Shown: positions 1-5,611 of the stretch, one piece after another
Layout: every line of letters starts with the position of its first letter
Numbering within the stretch: position 1 is the first letter of the stretch
DNA from: Peptostreptococcaceae bacterium
GTDB lineage: Bacteria > Bacillota_A > Clostridia > Peptostreptococcales > Anaerovoracaceae
NCBI GenBank assembly: GCA_016650135.1
Contig: JAENWH010000146.1
Span: 1-5,611 of the forward strand
Length of the DNA stretch: 5,611 nucleotides
Direction of reading: 5' to 3'
The notes under the pieces: model-generated
Seen by the model: the letters and a program-made list of their open reading frames with translations, nothing else
Database searches by the model: none
Told to the model about the DNA's origin: nothing
Program-made: the position numbers and the translations under genes

Positions 1-564
1 AAAGTTGACAGGCTTGCGTATATAGGTTGTGATTATGTTCAAAGTGGACGTACGGCAGGGGGCATCCTGGGTCTGTTTACAGGTGGCAATGCTAAAGTGG
101 GTGTTATTATTGGTTCTCCATTTGTGCTTGGACACAGGCAAAGAGCACAAGGATTTTATCAGGTAATTTCTGAAGAATTTAAAGGGATCTCAATTGTTGG
201 TGAAGTTTTGAATAACGACAGTGAAGAAATGTCATATCAAGTAGTTAAAAAATTCCTTGAGGCAAATCCGGAGGCAAATGCTCTGTACTTCACTACAGGA
301 GGTGTAAAAGGAGGAATGAAAGCTGTTCATGAATTAAAAAAACAGAATGACCTTCATATAATAACCTGCGATTTGACTGCCGTGGTTGCAGATAATATTA
401 AAAAAGGTGTAATAGATGCAACGATCTGTCAACAGCCATTCAGACAGGGATTTGGAAGTGTTAAGCTGTTGTTTGATTATTTGATAGCAAATAGGAAACC
501 GCTGAATGATGTGATTAATACAGAAATAGAGATCAAACTAAAATATAATTTATCTGTAAAATAA
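1..564 (+). CDS. LacI-family transcriptional regulator, C-terminal sugar-binding part (5' partial)
   Basis: The reading frame is open from the first base, and 187 residues are visible before the TAA at 562-564. They form most of a periplasmic-binding-protein-like effector domain. Features typical of LacI-type sensors are a CDYVQSGRTAG stretch near visible residue 10, VGVIIGS followed by GHRQRAQGF (about 33-52), ALYFTTGG (94-101), ITCDL (120-125) and the closing CQQPFRQGFGSVKLL stretch (143-157). In the family this domain binds a sugar and alters operator binding by an N-terminal helix-turn-helix, which would lie upstream of the window. A GTG at 97 is an internal valine, not the start, because homologous sequence continues upstream of it. 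The gene lies directly before sugar enzymes and an importer on the same strand, so it is probably their local regulator. A periplasmic sugar-binding protein is the main alternative. The fold is secure; the regulator role is likely, not proven. Confidence 0.82.
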   Translation, partial: KVDRLAYIGCDYVQSGRTAGGILGLFTGGNAKVGVIIGSPFVLGHRQRAQGFYQVISEEFKGISIVGEVLNNDSEEMSYQVVKKFLEANPEANALYFTTGGVKGGMKAVHELKKQNDLHIITCDLTAVVADNIKKGVIDATICQQPFRQGFGSVKLLFDYLIANRKPLNDVINTEIEIKLKYNLSVK

Positions 565-580
565 ACGAAATTAAAACAGA

Positions 581-623
581 ACGTGAAAAATTTTTTGGAG
601 TGTGTGTGCACGTGAACTATTAA
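581..623 (+). promoter_or_regulatory. Possible promoter with direct repeats upstream of the enzyme genes
   Basis: The 95-base gap between the regulator and the TIM-barrel gene contains TTGGAG (595-600) and TATTAA (618-623) separated by 17 bases. This is the correct spacing for a SigA-type promoter, but the matches are only partial (3/6 and 4/6). The heptamer ACGTGAA occurs twice as a direct repeat, at 581-587 and 610-616, 29 bases apart. One copy is upstream of the -35 and one is in the spacer, where a regulator would be well placed to act. No convincing terminator for the upstream gene is seen in the gap, so read-through from the regulator is also possible. Confidence 0.25.
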
Positions 624-659
624 AGTCAATAAAATTTTAAAGATGAAAAGGAGAAGAAA

Positions 660-1652
660 ATGGGCAGATTGGTAACATTATTTACAGGGCAGTGGGCAGA
701 TATTGAGTTTCAGGAAATGTGTATTCTTGCAAAAAAAATGGGTTATGACGGATTAGAAATTGCTGCCTGGGGAAATCATCTCGATATAGACAAGGCATAT
801 TCGGATGATCAATATGTGGAATGGATTTTAGAAACCTTGAAGAAGAATGATCTGACTTGTAAGGCAATTGGTGCTCACATTATAGGTCAGTGCGTCGGGG
901 ATAGCCCGGATCCAAGATTAGATGGATTTGCTCCTGCAAAATACGCAGGACAACCTGAAGAAATTAAAGCATGGGCAATCGAACAGATGAAAAAGGTAGC
1001 TGTAGTTGCAAGAAAAATGGATGTTGGCGTTGTTACTGGATTTGTTGGCTCTCCAATCTGGAAATATTTATATTCTTTCCCACAGACAACAGAGGAAATG
1101 GTGGAAGAAGGCTATAATGAGATAGTGAGACAATGGACACCAATTTTAGATGTATTTAAAGAAAATGGTATAAAATTTGCCCTTGAGGTGCACCCAGGTG
1201 AAATTGCTTTCGATTATTACACAACAGAAAAGTTACTTGAAAAGTTTAAGGATAATGAAGTTTTCGGACTGAATTTTGACCCTAGCCACTTATTTTGGCA
1301 GGGAATTTCACCTCATACTTTTTTAAGTGATTTCAGAGACAGAGTATATCATGTACATATGAAGGACGTGGCCGTTACGCTAGACGGAAAATCAGGTGTA
1401 TTAGGATCTCATATTGATTTTGGAAGTCTTAAACGTGGCTGGAACTTCAGATCACTTGGACATGGACATGTAAACTTTGAAGAAATTATCAGGGTGTTGA
1501 ATGATATGAATTATACCGGACCATTATCAGTGGAATGGGAGGACAGTGGAATGGAACGAGTTGCTGGTGCAACAGAAGCCAGTGCTTTTGTAAGAAAGGT
1601 CGATTTCCAATCCTCGAATGTTAAATTTGACGAAGCTATGGGAAATAAATAG
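660..1652 (+). CDS. Sugar phosphate isomerase/epimerase-like TIM-barrel protein (xylose isomerase-like / AP endonuclease 2 fold)
   Basis: This 330-residue soluble enzyme belongs to the superfamily of IolI, IolE and ketose 3-epimerases. Its probable divalent-metal ligands are all in place: E176 in ALEVHPGE, D207 in NFDPSH (with H210), H233 in HVHMKD and E292 in SVEWED. The N-terminal strand and GYDGLEI (28-34) are also typical. It is longer than the roughly 260-290 residues of compact epimerases because of an insertion around residues 77-105 and another around 237-270 that ends in GHGHVNF. The C-terminal pattern EWEDSGMERVAGATEA marks a clade that often sits beside Gfo/Idh/MocA dehydrogenases. 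The family isomerises, epimerises, dehydrates or cleaves keto-sugars and keto-polyols. I infer that it acts on the product of the next gene. The start is set by AAGGAG at 648-653, six bases before ATG. The exact reaction cannot be read from the sequence, and the 'phosphate' in the family name need not apply. Confidence 0.88.
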   Translation: MGRLVTLFTGQWADIEFQEMCILAKKMGYDGLEIAAWGNHLDIDKAYSDDQYVEWILETLKKNDLTCKAIGAHIIGQCVGDSPDPRLDGFAPAKYAGQPEEIKAWAIEQMKKVAVVARKMDVGVVTGFVGSPIWKYLYSFPQTTEEMVEEGYNEIVRQWTPILDVFKENGIKFALEVHPGEIAFDYYTTEKLLEKFKDNEVFGLNFDPSHLFWQGISPHTFLSDFRDRVYHVHMKDVAVTLDGKSGVLGSHIDFGSLKRGWNFRSLGHGHVNFEEIIRVLNDMNYTGPLSVEWEDSGMERVAGATEASAFVRKVDFQSSNVKFDEAMGNK

Positions 1653-1658
1653 GAGGTG
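1651..1658 (+). promoter_or_regulatory. Ribosome binding site overlapping the upstream stop codon
   Basis: AGGAGGTG is a near-perfect Shine-Dalgarno sequence. Its first two bases are the last two of the TAG that ends the TIM-barrel gene. It fixes the dehydrogenase start at the ATG at 1663 and implies translational coupling, so the two enzymes are probably made in similar amounts. Confidence 0.85.
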
Positions 1659-1662
1659 AAAA

Positions 1663-2814
1663 ATGGGTAAGTCTATTAAATGTGGCATGGTTGGAGGGCA
1701 CTTAGACGCTTTTATTGGGGAGGTGCATAGAAAAGCGATTGGTTTTGATCCAAGAGCAGAACTTGTTTCAGGCTGCTTTAGCTCGAACTCTGAAAAGAAT
1801 ATCCAGACGGGAGAAACCTATTCTCTGGAAAGTGACAGAATTTATTCGGACTATCATGAGATGGCAGAGAAGGAAAGTGCACGTGAGGATGGTATAAATT
1901 TTGTATCTATTGTCACACCAAATTCCACCCATTATCAGATAGCGAAAGCATTTCTCGAAAAGGGAATCAACGTTGTTTGCGAAAAACCTCTTTGCTTTAC
2001 AATTGAAGAGGCGGTGGAATTAGTAAAACTATCAAAAGAAAATAAATTGTTGTTTGGCATTACCTATGCGTATACCGGATATACCATGTCAAAAGTGATT
2101 AAGGAAATGATTGCGCAAGGGAAAATTGGCAATATAGTTGCAGTAAATGGAGAATATTTACAAGACTGGTTGCTTGATGAGTTGAGCATGGAGGCAAAAG
2201 GGAAACAGGATTTGTCTGTGTGGAGAAAAGATCCAAAACTGTCAGGAATTTCAAATTGTGTTGGAGATATAGGAACTCATATTGAAAATTATGTGCACTA
2301 TGTGACAGGCCTTGAAATTAAAAGAGTAGCAGCTACAATAAATACATTTGGTCACCCTTTAGAATTGAATGCTAATATACTGGTACAATATGAAAACAAT
2401 ATAAATGGTGCATACTGGTGTTCCCAAATTACTGCCGGTAAACTTAATGGGCTATCTGTGAGGATATATGGAGACAAGGGAGCTATTGAATGGGAACAGC
2501 ATTATCCTGATTACGTTAAATTTACACCAAAGGGCCAGCCGACACAAATCATATCCAGAGGACAGGGCTATCTTGGGAATGGAGCAGCAACACAAAGCAG
2601 ACTGCCGTCAGGACATCCGGAAGGATTATTCGTAGCTTTTGCAAATATCTACAGGAGTTATATCAGTGCATTAATCAAAAAAAATAATGGCGAAAAACTT
2701 GTTGATGCAGATTTGGATTTTCCTTCAGTAACAGATGGTTTAAATGGAGTCCGATTTGTACATGCAGTGATAAACAGCGGTAAAAATGACTCTGAATGGA
2801 CAAATATCAAATAG
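1663..2814 (+). CDS. Gfo/Idh/MocA-family NAD(P)-dependent sugar oxidoreductase
   Basis: This is a 383-residue cytoplasmic dehydrogenase. The N-terminal Rossmann domain (about 5-125) carries the nucleotide-binding loop, VSIVTPN (81-87) with STH following, and the family hallmark EKP at 107-109 with K108 as the catalytic lysine. The C-terminal alpha/beta substrate domain has GDIGTH (201-206), giving the D202/H206 pair used in catalysis across the family. The family oxidises or reduces one hydroxyl or keto group of a sugar, polyol or glycoside with NAD(P). The glycine-rich loop is unusual: it reads GMVGGHLDAFIG (8-19), where a GxGxxG-type pattern is the norm. FIGEVHRKA just after it resembles a clade with GAFIGxVHR whose genes commonly pair with TIM-barrel epimerases. 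The gene follows the TIM-barrel gene by ten bases and is clearly in the same transcript. It probably acts on the imported sugar, either before or after the TIM-barrel enzyme. Substrate and cofactor preference are unknown. Confidence 0.92.
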   Translation: MGKSIKCGMVGGHLDAFIGEVHRKAIGFDPRAELVSGCFSSNSEKNIQTGETYSLESDRIYSDYHEMAEKESAREDGINFVSIVTPNSTHYQIAKAFLEKGINVVCEKPLCFTIEEAVELVKLSKENKLLFGITYAYTGYTMSKVIKEMIAQGKIGNIVAVNGEYLQDWLLDELSMEAKGKQDLSVWRKDPKLSGISNCVGDIGTHIENYVHYVTGLEIKRVAATINTFGHPLELNANILVQYENNINGAYWCSQITAGKLNGLSVRIYGDKGAIEWEQHYPDYVKFTPKGQPTQIISRGQGYLGNGAATQSRLPSGHPEGLFVAFANIYRSYISALIKKNNGEKLVDADLDFPSVTDGLNGVRFVHAVINSGKNDSEWTNIK

Positions 2815-2823
2815 TTAAAAGTC

Positions 2824-2837
2824 CTGAAACGATACAG
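2824..2837 (+). promoter_or_regulatory. LacI-type operator-like pseudo-palindrome
   Basis: CTGAAACGATACAG lies just after the dehydrogenase stop codon and upstream of the binding-protein gene. It is palindromic at five of seven base pairs around a central CG, the hallmark of LacI-family operators. The left half TGAAACG is a typical half-site, for example in RbsR-like operators. The spacing does not fit a CcpA cre site, which needs two more bases around the centre. The LacI-family gene at the start of the window is a natural candidate to bind here. This is a single imperfect site, so the call is tentative. Confidence 0.3.
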
Positions 2838-2865
2838 AACATAATTCTATTCTAAGTTGGTATTC

Positions 2866-2886
2866 TTTTTTGCAAGAGGCAAAAGA
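2866..2886 (+). other. Small AU-rich hairpin before the binding-protein gene
   Basis: TTTTGC (2868-2873) and GCAAAA (2879-2884) pair perfectly around a five-base loop. A T-G wobble and one more T-A pair extend the stem to eight pairs. No T-run follows, so it is not a good terminator. It could affect mRNA processing or stability at the 5' side of the transporter genes, or it may be chance in AT-rich sequence. Confidence 0.2.
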
Positions 2887-2895
2887 TTATATAAT
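2867..2895 (+). promoter_or_regulatory. Possible promoter for the transporter genes (weak -35)
   Basis: A perfect TATAAT sits at 2890-2895, about 25 bases before the binding-protein start. The hexamer at the right 17-base spacing is TTTTTG (2867-2872), a poor -35, and there is no extended -10 TG. A start near 2902 would give a very short leader carrying the ribosome binding site. AT-rich sequence yields such boxes by chance, so the call is tentative. Confidence 0.22.
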
Positions 2896-2919
2896 TATCA
2901 AAATTAATTAGGAGGGAAC

Positions 2920-3936
2920 ATGAAAAAAATTATCAGCATGACATTAGTTTTACTAATGGTACTAGTTGGCACTGTAGGTTGCGGCGGTAGTGCACCGGCA
3001 GAAGAACCTGCAGCAACAGGGGAGGTATCAATTCTTATCCCTGGAGCAACTCACGGTTGGCCAGTTGGCGTTCTTTATTATGCCAATCAAAAAGCTGAAG
3101 AACTGAAAGCAGCAGGACAAAAAGCAGTTGTTTATACTTCCGACACAGCACAAAATCAAATTCAGCAAATTGAAGACCTTATGACTCGTGACGATATTAA
3201 AGGCGTTATGATTCTACCCTTTGACAATAGTGTAGTAAACGCTGTTAAGGGAATGGAAGGAAAGGTTCCTTTTGTTCAGTTCGACCGTATTCTTGAAGAT
3301 GTAACCGCAGATGCAAATGTAATGGGTGACAACTTTGGCATTGGTTATGAAACAGCAAAAATTTTCTTGGATAAGGGCCTTCAAAAGACTGACAAAATCC
3401 TTGAAATGCCTGGAGACAGCTCAAGTGTTCCAGAAATGCGTTCAAACGGATTTAGAGCAGGACTTAAGGAAGTTGGCGGATGGACAGATGCTGACATTGA
3501 AGCGGCTATCACAAAAACTGATTTTACAGGCTGGAGCCGTGATAATGCAAAGACACTGTTTGAAGGCTTTGTTGGATCAAAAACACAGGCTGAATTAGAC
3601 CAATACAAATTTATCTTTACTCACGATGATGAAATAGCAATTGGTATATTTAATGCAATTAATGCTGGAAATCTTGGGAAAAATATTGATGCAGTAGAGG
3701 TAATAGGCGCATCGGCTGGAAACCAGGAAATGTATAATATCCTGAATGATAAGACTTATGAAGATCAGTTCTATCTATTCTCATTGACTTATCCACCTTA
3801 TATGGTTCAGGAGGCCATTGACACATTAGTGAAAGTTCTTAATGGCGAAGCAGTAGATAAAGAAATCGTTATTCCAGTCAAACTGGTTGACAGTACTAAT
3901 GCTGCTGAATACTTGAATCCGGATTCACCATATTAA
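2920..3936 (+). CDS. Sugar ABC transporter substrate-binding lipoprotein (RbsB/MglB-like)
   Basis: This 338-residue protein is exported and probably anchored to the outer face of the membrane. Residues 1-20 form a short signal peptide (MKK, then a hydrophobic run) ending at T18-V19-G20-C21, an acceptable lipobox with C21 as the lipidated cysteine. A flexible Ala/Glu/Pro linker follows to about residue 35. The mature part is a two-lobed periplasmic-binding fold of the ribose/galactose type. Likely sugar contacts by family pattern are H45-G46-W47 in the first strand-loop, F121-D122-R123 (VQFDRI), N138, R174 in PEMRSNGFRAG, and the H235-D236-D237 motif in FTHDDEIAIG. It captures the substrate and passes it to the ATPase/permease pair encoded downstream. 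AGGAGG at 2910-2915, four bases before ATG, fixes the start. The ligand cannot be named; the enzymes next door suggest a free sugar, polyol or small glycoside. Confidence 0.93.
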   Translation: MKKIISMTLVLLMVLVGTVGCGGSAPAEEPAATGEVSILIPGATHGWPVGVLYYANQKAEELKAAGQKAVVYTSDTAQNQIQQIEDLMTRDDIKGVMILPFDNSVVNAVKGMEGKVPFVQFDRILEDVTADANVMGDNFGIGYETAKIFLDKGLQKTDKILEMPGDSSSVPEMRSNGFRAGLKEVGGWTDADIEAAITKTDFTGWSRDNAKTLFEGFVGSKTQAELDQYKFIFTHDDEIAIGIFNAINAGNLGKNIDAVEVIGASAGNQEMYNILNDKTYEDQFYLFSLTYPPYMVQEAIDTLVKVLNGEAVDKEIVIPVKLVDSTNAAEYLNPDSPY

Positions 3937-3953
3937 AAACACACCGTTTTATT

Positions 3954-3982
3954 TTGACAAAGAATAATTATTATTAAATAAG
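3954..3982 (+). promoter_or_regulatory. Consensus -35 box with poor -10, upstream of the ATPase
   Basis: TTGACA at 3954-3959 matches the SigA -35 consensus exactly. The sequence 14-18 bases further on (TTAAAT at 3974-3979, or AATAAG at 3977-3982) is AT-rich but has no good -10 at the ideal spacing. If used, the transcript would start near the left arm of the inverted repeat at 3984, placing that hairpin at the head of the ATPase leader. A chance -35 in AT-rich spacer is equally possible. Confidence 0.2.
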
Positions 3983-3983
3983 G

Positions 3984-4027
3984 AAAATGTAGTTTCAGAT
4001 GGCCTCAGCTACCTGAAACTACATTTT
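3984..4027 (+). terminator. Perfect 15-bp hairpin between binding protein and ATPase (attenuator or processing stem)
   Basis: The left arm (3984-3998, AAAATGTAGTTTCAG) and the right arm (4013-4027) are exact reverse complements, separated by a 14-base loop. The stem is A-T at its base and G-C containing toward the loop. On the + strand only the four T's in the right arm precede an A-run, so a classical U-tract is short and termination would be partial at best. It sits between the binding-protein gene and its ATPase. In ABC importer operons a hairpin at this position often protects the upstream mRNA or ends some transcripts, so that more binding protein than ATPase is made. That role is inferred from position. 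The inverted repeat itself is certain. Confidence 0.6.
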
Positions 4028-4070
4028 AAAAAAACAGTCTAAAATTCTAAACGAAAAAGAGGAGTAGGAC

Positions 4071-5576
4071 ATGCTGCTAGAAATGATTAACATAGATAAA
4101 TCATTTTTTAATGTAAAGGTATTGGATGATGTGAGCTTTCGTGTTGATAAGGGAGAAATCCATGCTTTACTTGGAGAAAATGGCGCCGGCAAATCCACCC
4201 TGATGAACATACTTGGTGGAGTTCATGAGAAGGACCGGGGTACGATAATTCTCGATAATGAAAAAATTGAAAAAATTAATACGAAAATAGCACCTCACCT
4301 AGGTATCGCTTTTGTGCATCAGGAACTCAATTTGTTCAATGACCTTAGAGTATTTGAAAATATTTTTCTCCGTGAAGAAATTACAAATAAATTTGGACAA
4401 TTGAACAAGCAGAAAATGATTTCTGAAGTAGAAAAACTCTTTGGAGGTATGGGTGTTGATATAGACCCGACAGTTATGGTAAGTGAGCTTGATACATCCA
4501 ACAAACAGTTGTTGGAAATTGCAAAAGCATTAAGAAAAGATGCCAAACTGTTTATACTTGATGAACCTACAACTGCATTGGGTAATCTGGAAATAGAAAA
4601 TCTCTTTTCTATTATAAGAACGTTAAAAAAGCAGGGTAAGTCTTTTATTTTTATATCCCATAAAATGCCGGAAATATTTCAGATTGCTGATAAATATACG
4701 GTTTTGAGAAATGGAGCATTTGTCGGTACTGGTAAAATATCGGATGTTACTCCTGAAGAAGTAACTAGGATGATGGTGGGAGATTGCTATGACAATAGGG
4801 ATATTTACGTTTGTCGTGAACTGAATGAGCCTATTCTTGAACTGGAGCATTTCTCTGGTAAAGGATTTCAGGATGTAAATATAAAGGTAAATAAAGGAGA
4901 AGTTTTAAGTTTAACTGGCCTGCAGGGCTCAGGGTGCAGTGAATTGATGCAGTGTATTTTTGGTTGTACAAAATCAACCTCAGGGAACCTGAAAATTAAT
5001 GACAAGATAGTAAGTGGTGGAATTCGGTCCATGATGAAAAATAAAGTGGGTATGATTGCCTCAAACCGTAAGGAAAACGCGGTATTGAAAGATTTGCCGT
5101 TACTTGAAAACTGCTATATATCAGAACATACACTTAGCTGGAAGAGGCAAAAGATCAATAAGCAAAATGAAATTGAAAAATATAATATTCTCAGTAAAAA
5201 ACTGAATATTAAAGCCAATAGTTATAAGGATCTGATTGTCAGTTTAAGCGGTGGAAATCAGCAAAAGGTTATGATTGCCAGATGGCTGAACACAGATGCA
5301 GAGATATTTCTTCTGGATAATCCCACACAAGGAATCGATGTAGGAGCAAAAAGCGAAATTTATAAATTGATTGTTAAACTTTCAGAGCAAGGTAAGACTA
5401 TCATTATGAACACACAGGAAATCTTTGAAATCCAAAAGATATCGGACAGATGTGCAGTTTTTTATCATTCCAGATTGCAGGTTGTGTTGGACAGAAAGGA
5501 TATCAATGAGGAAACAGTTATGCTGTACGCAACAAATGCAAATAGAATTGGGGAGAACCAAAATGGAAAACAGTAA
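4071..5576 (+). CDS. Sugar ABC transporter ATP-binding protein with two nucleotide-binding domains (RbsA/MglA type)
   Basis: The 501-residue length and tandem ABC domains are those of carbohydrate-uptake (CUT2) ATPases, which drive import from the cytoplasmic face. Domain 1 (about 1-240) has Walker A GENGAGKST (35-43, K41), Q-loop Q84, Walker B LFILDEP (160-166, E165) and H-loop H197, but its signature is degenerate (LDTSN, 140-144). Domain 2 (about 255-490) has a degenerate Walker A (GLQGSGCS, 283-290, no lysine), an intact signature LSGGNQQKV (392-400), Walker B FLLDNP (413-418) and then TQGIDVGAK. Residue 417 is Asn where the catalytic Glu is usual, and the H-loop position lacks His. One composite ATP site (domain 1 Walker motifs plus domain 2 signature) therefore looks competent and the other does not. 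This asymmetry is usual for the family, but the Asn sharpens it. AGGAG at 4060-4064, six bases before ATG, sets the start. The gene overlaps the next by 14 bases. Confidence 0.95.
   Translation: MLLEMINIDKSFFNVKVLDDVSFRVDKGEIHALLGENGAGKSTLMNILGGVHEKDRGTIILDNEKIEKINTKIAPHLGIAFVHQELNLFNDLRVFENIFLREEITNKFGQLNKQKMISEVEKLFGGMGVDIDPTVMVSELDTSNKQLLEIAKALRKDAKLFILDEPTTALGNLEIENLFSIIRTLKKQGKSFIFISHKMPEIFQIADKYTVLRNGAFVGTGKISDVTPEEVTRMMVGDCYDNRDIYVCRELNEPILELEHFSGKGFQDVNIKVNKGEVLSLTGLQGSGCSELMQCIFGCTKSTSGNLKINDKIVSGGIRSMMKNKVGMIASNRKENAVLKDLPLLENCYISEHTLSWKRQKINKQNEIEKYNILSKKLNIKANSYKDLIVSLSGGNQQKVMIARWLNTDAEIFLLDNPTQGIDVGAKSEIYKLIVKLSEQGKTIIMNTQEIFEIQKISDRCAVFYHSRLQVVLDRKDINEETVMLYATNANRIGENQNGKQ
5550..5555 (+). 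promoter_or_regulatory. Ribosome binding site inside the ATPase gene end
   Basis: GGGGAG lies seven bases before the ATG at 5563 and within the last codons of the ATPase gene. It supports a real, translationally coupled start for the next gene. Confidence 0.6.
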
Positions 5577-5611
5577 AAATTATAGGTCAGGCTGGTCAAA
5601 CTACCTGAGAT
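5563..5611 (+). CDS. Start of the next gene, probably the sugar ABC transporter permease (3' partial)
   Basis: An ATG at 5563 opens a frame that runs off the window after 16 codons (MENSKNYRSGWSNYLR). It overlaps the ATPase end by 14 bases in another frame and has a GGGGAG ribosome binding site. No membrane segment is visible yet; the hydrophilic, basic opening would suit the cytoplasmic N-terminus of an RbsC/XylH-type permease. The product is inferred only from operon order (binding protein, ATPase, permease) and from the absence of a permease elsewhere in the window. Confidence 0.6.
   Translation, partial: MENSKNYRSGWSNYLR

Noticed and set aside
97..564. GTG at 97 as the start of a complete 155-residue protein
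   Set aside because: The frame is open and family-like (CDYVQSGRTAG) all the way to base 1, and no ribosome binding site precedes 97. It is the 3' part of a longer gene.
682..867. Minus-strand reading frame opposite the TIM-barrel gene
   Set aside because: It lies wholly inside a well-supported gene, has no recognisable motifs and no convincing ribosome binding site. The same holds for the other opposite-strand frames at 3245-3445, 3381-3608, 4019-4210, 4319-4546 and 4623-4850.
1715..1897. Second + strand frame inside the dehydrogenase gene
   Set aside because: It is an out-of-frame shadow of the Rossmann-domain coding sequence with no family features.
2824..2837. CcpA cre site
   Set aside because: A cre site needs TGWAANCGNTNWCA. 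Here the bases between TGAAA and CG are one too few on each side, so an RbsR-like LacI operator is the better reading.
2866..2886. Rho-independent terminator after the dehydrogenase gene
   Set aside because: The stem is short and AU-rich, and no run of T's follows it.
3326..3598. Second + strand frame inside the binding-protein gene
   Set aside because: It is an out-of-frame shadow; the main frame is continuous and carries all the family motifs.
1..5611. CRISPR array, insertion sequence, tRNA or other mobile or RNA element
   Set aside because: No regularly spaced repeats, transposase-like sequence, terminal inverted repeats or tRNA-like cloverleaf were seen. The only long inverted repeat is the 15-bp stem at 3984-4027.

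Overview
The window is an AT-rich, densely packed stretch. Every gene lies on the + strand and has a strong AGGAGG-type ribosome binding site. Base composition, codon use and the short lipoprotein signal peptide suggest a low-GC Gram-positive bacterium, most likely a clostridial (Lachnospiraceae-like) gut or anaerobic organism. The taxonomy is inferred from style, not from a marker gene.

Layout. Positions 1-564 are the 3' part of a LacI-type sugar-responsive regulator whose DNA-binding domain lies upstream of the window. A 95-base gap holds a direct repeat and a possible promoter. Then come two catabolic enzymes ten bases apart: a xylose-isomerase-like TIM-barrel protein (660-1652) and a Gfo/Idh/MocA NAD(P)-dependent sugar dehydrogenase (1663-2814). 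A 105-base gap with a LacI-operator-like sequence leads to a lipoprotein sugar-binding protein (2920-3936). A 134-base gap with a perfect 15-bp inverted repeat leads to a double-domain sugar ABC ATPase of the RbsA/MglA type (4071-5576). The first codons of the next gene, by context the permease, overlap the ATPase end and run off the window (5563 onward). The order binding protein, ATPase, permease is that of mglBAC.

How the genes fit together. An importer of this class delivers a free, unphosphorylated sugar or small glycoside. The dehydrogenase is suited to oxidise one hydroxyl of such a substrate to a ketone. The TIM-barrel protein is suited to epimerise, isomerise or cleave the resulting keto-sugar. 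The LacI-type protein probably senses the sugar and controls the cluster. No sugar kinase or glycosidase is in view, so the substrate cannot be named: an inositol-type polyol, a rare hexose or a glycoside oxidised at C3 all remain possible.

No CRISPR array, mobile element, tRNA or rRNA is visible. This looks like a well-formed accessory sugar-utilisation operon rather than a wholly new system. The points most worth checking are the identity of the oxidoreductase/TIM-barrel substrate, the degenerate nucleotide-binding motifs in both the dehydrogenase and the ATPase, and the hairpin between binding protein and ATPase.
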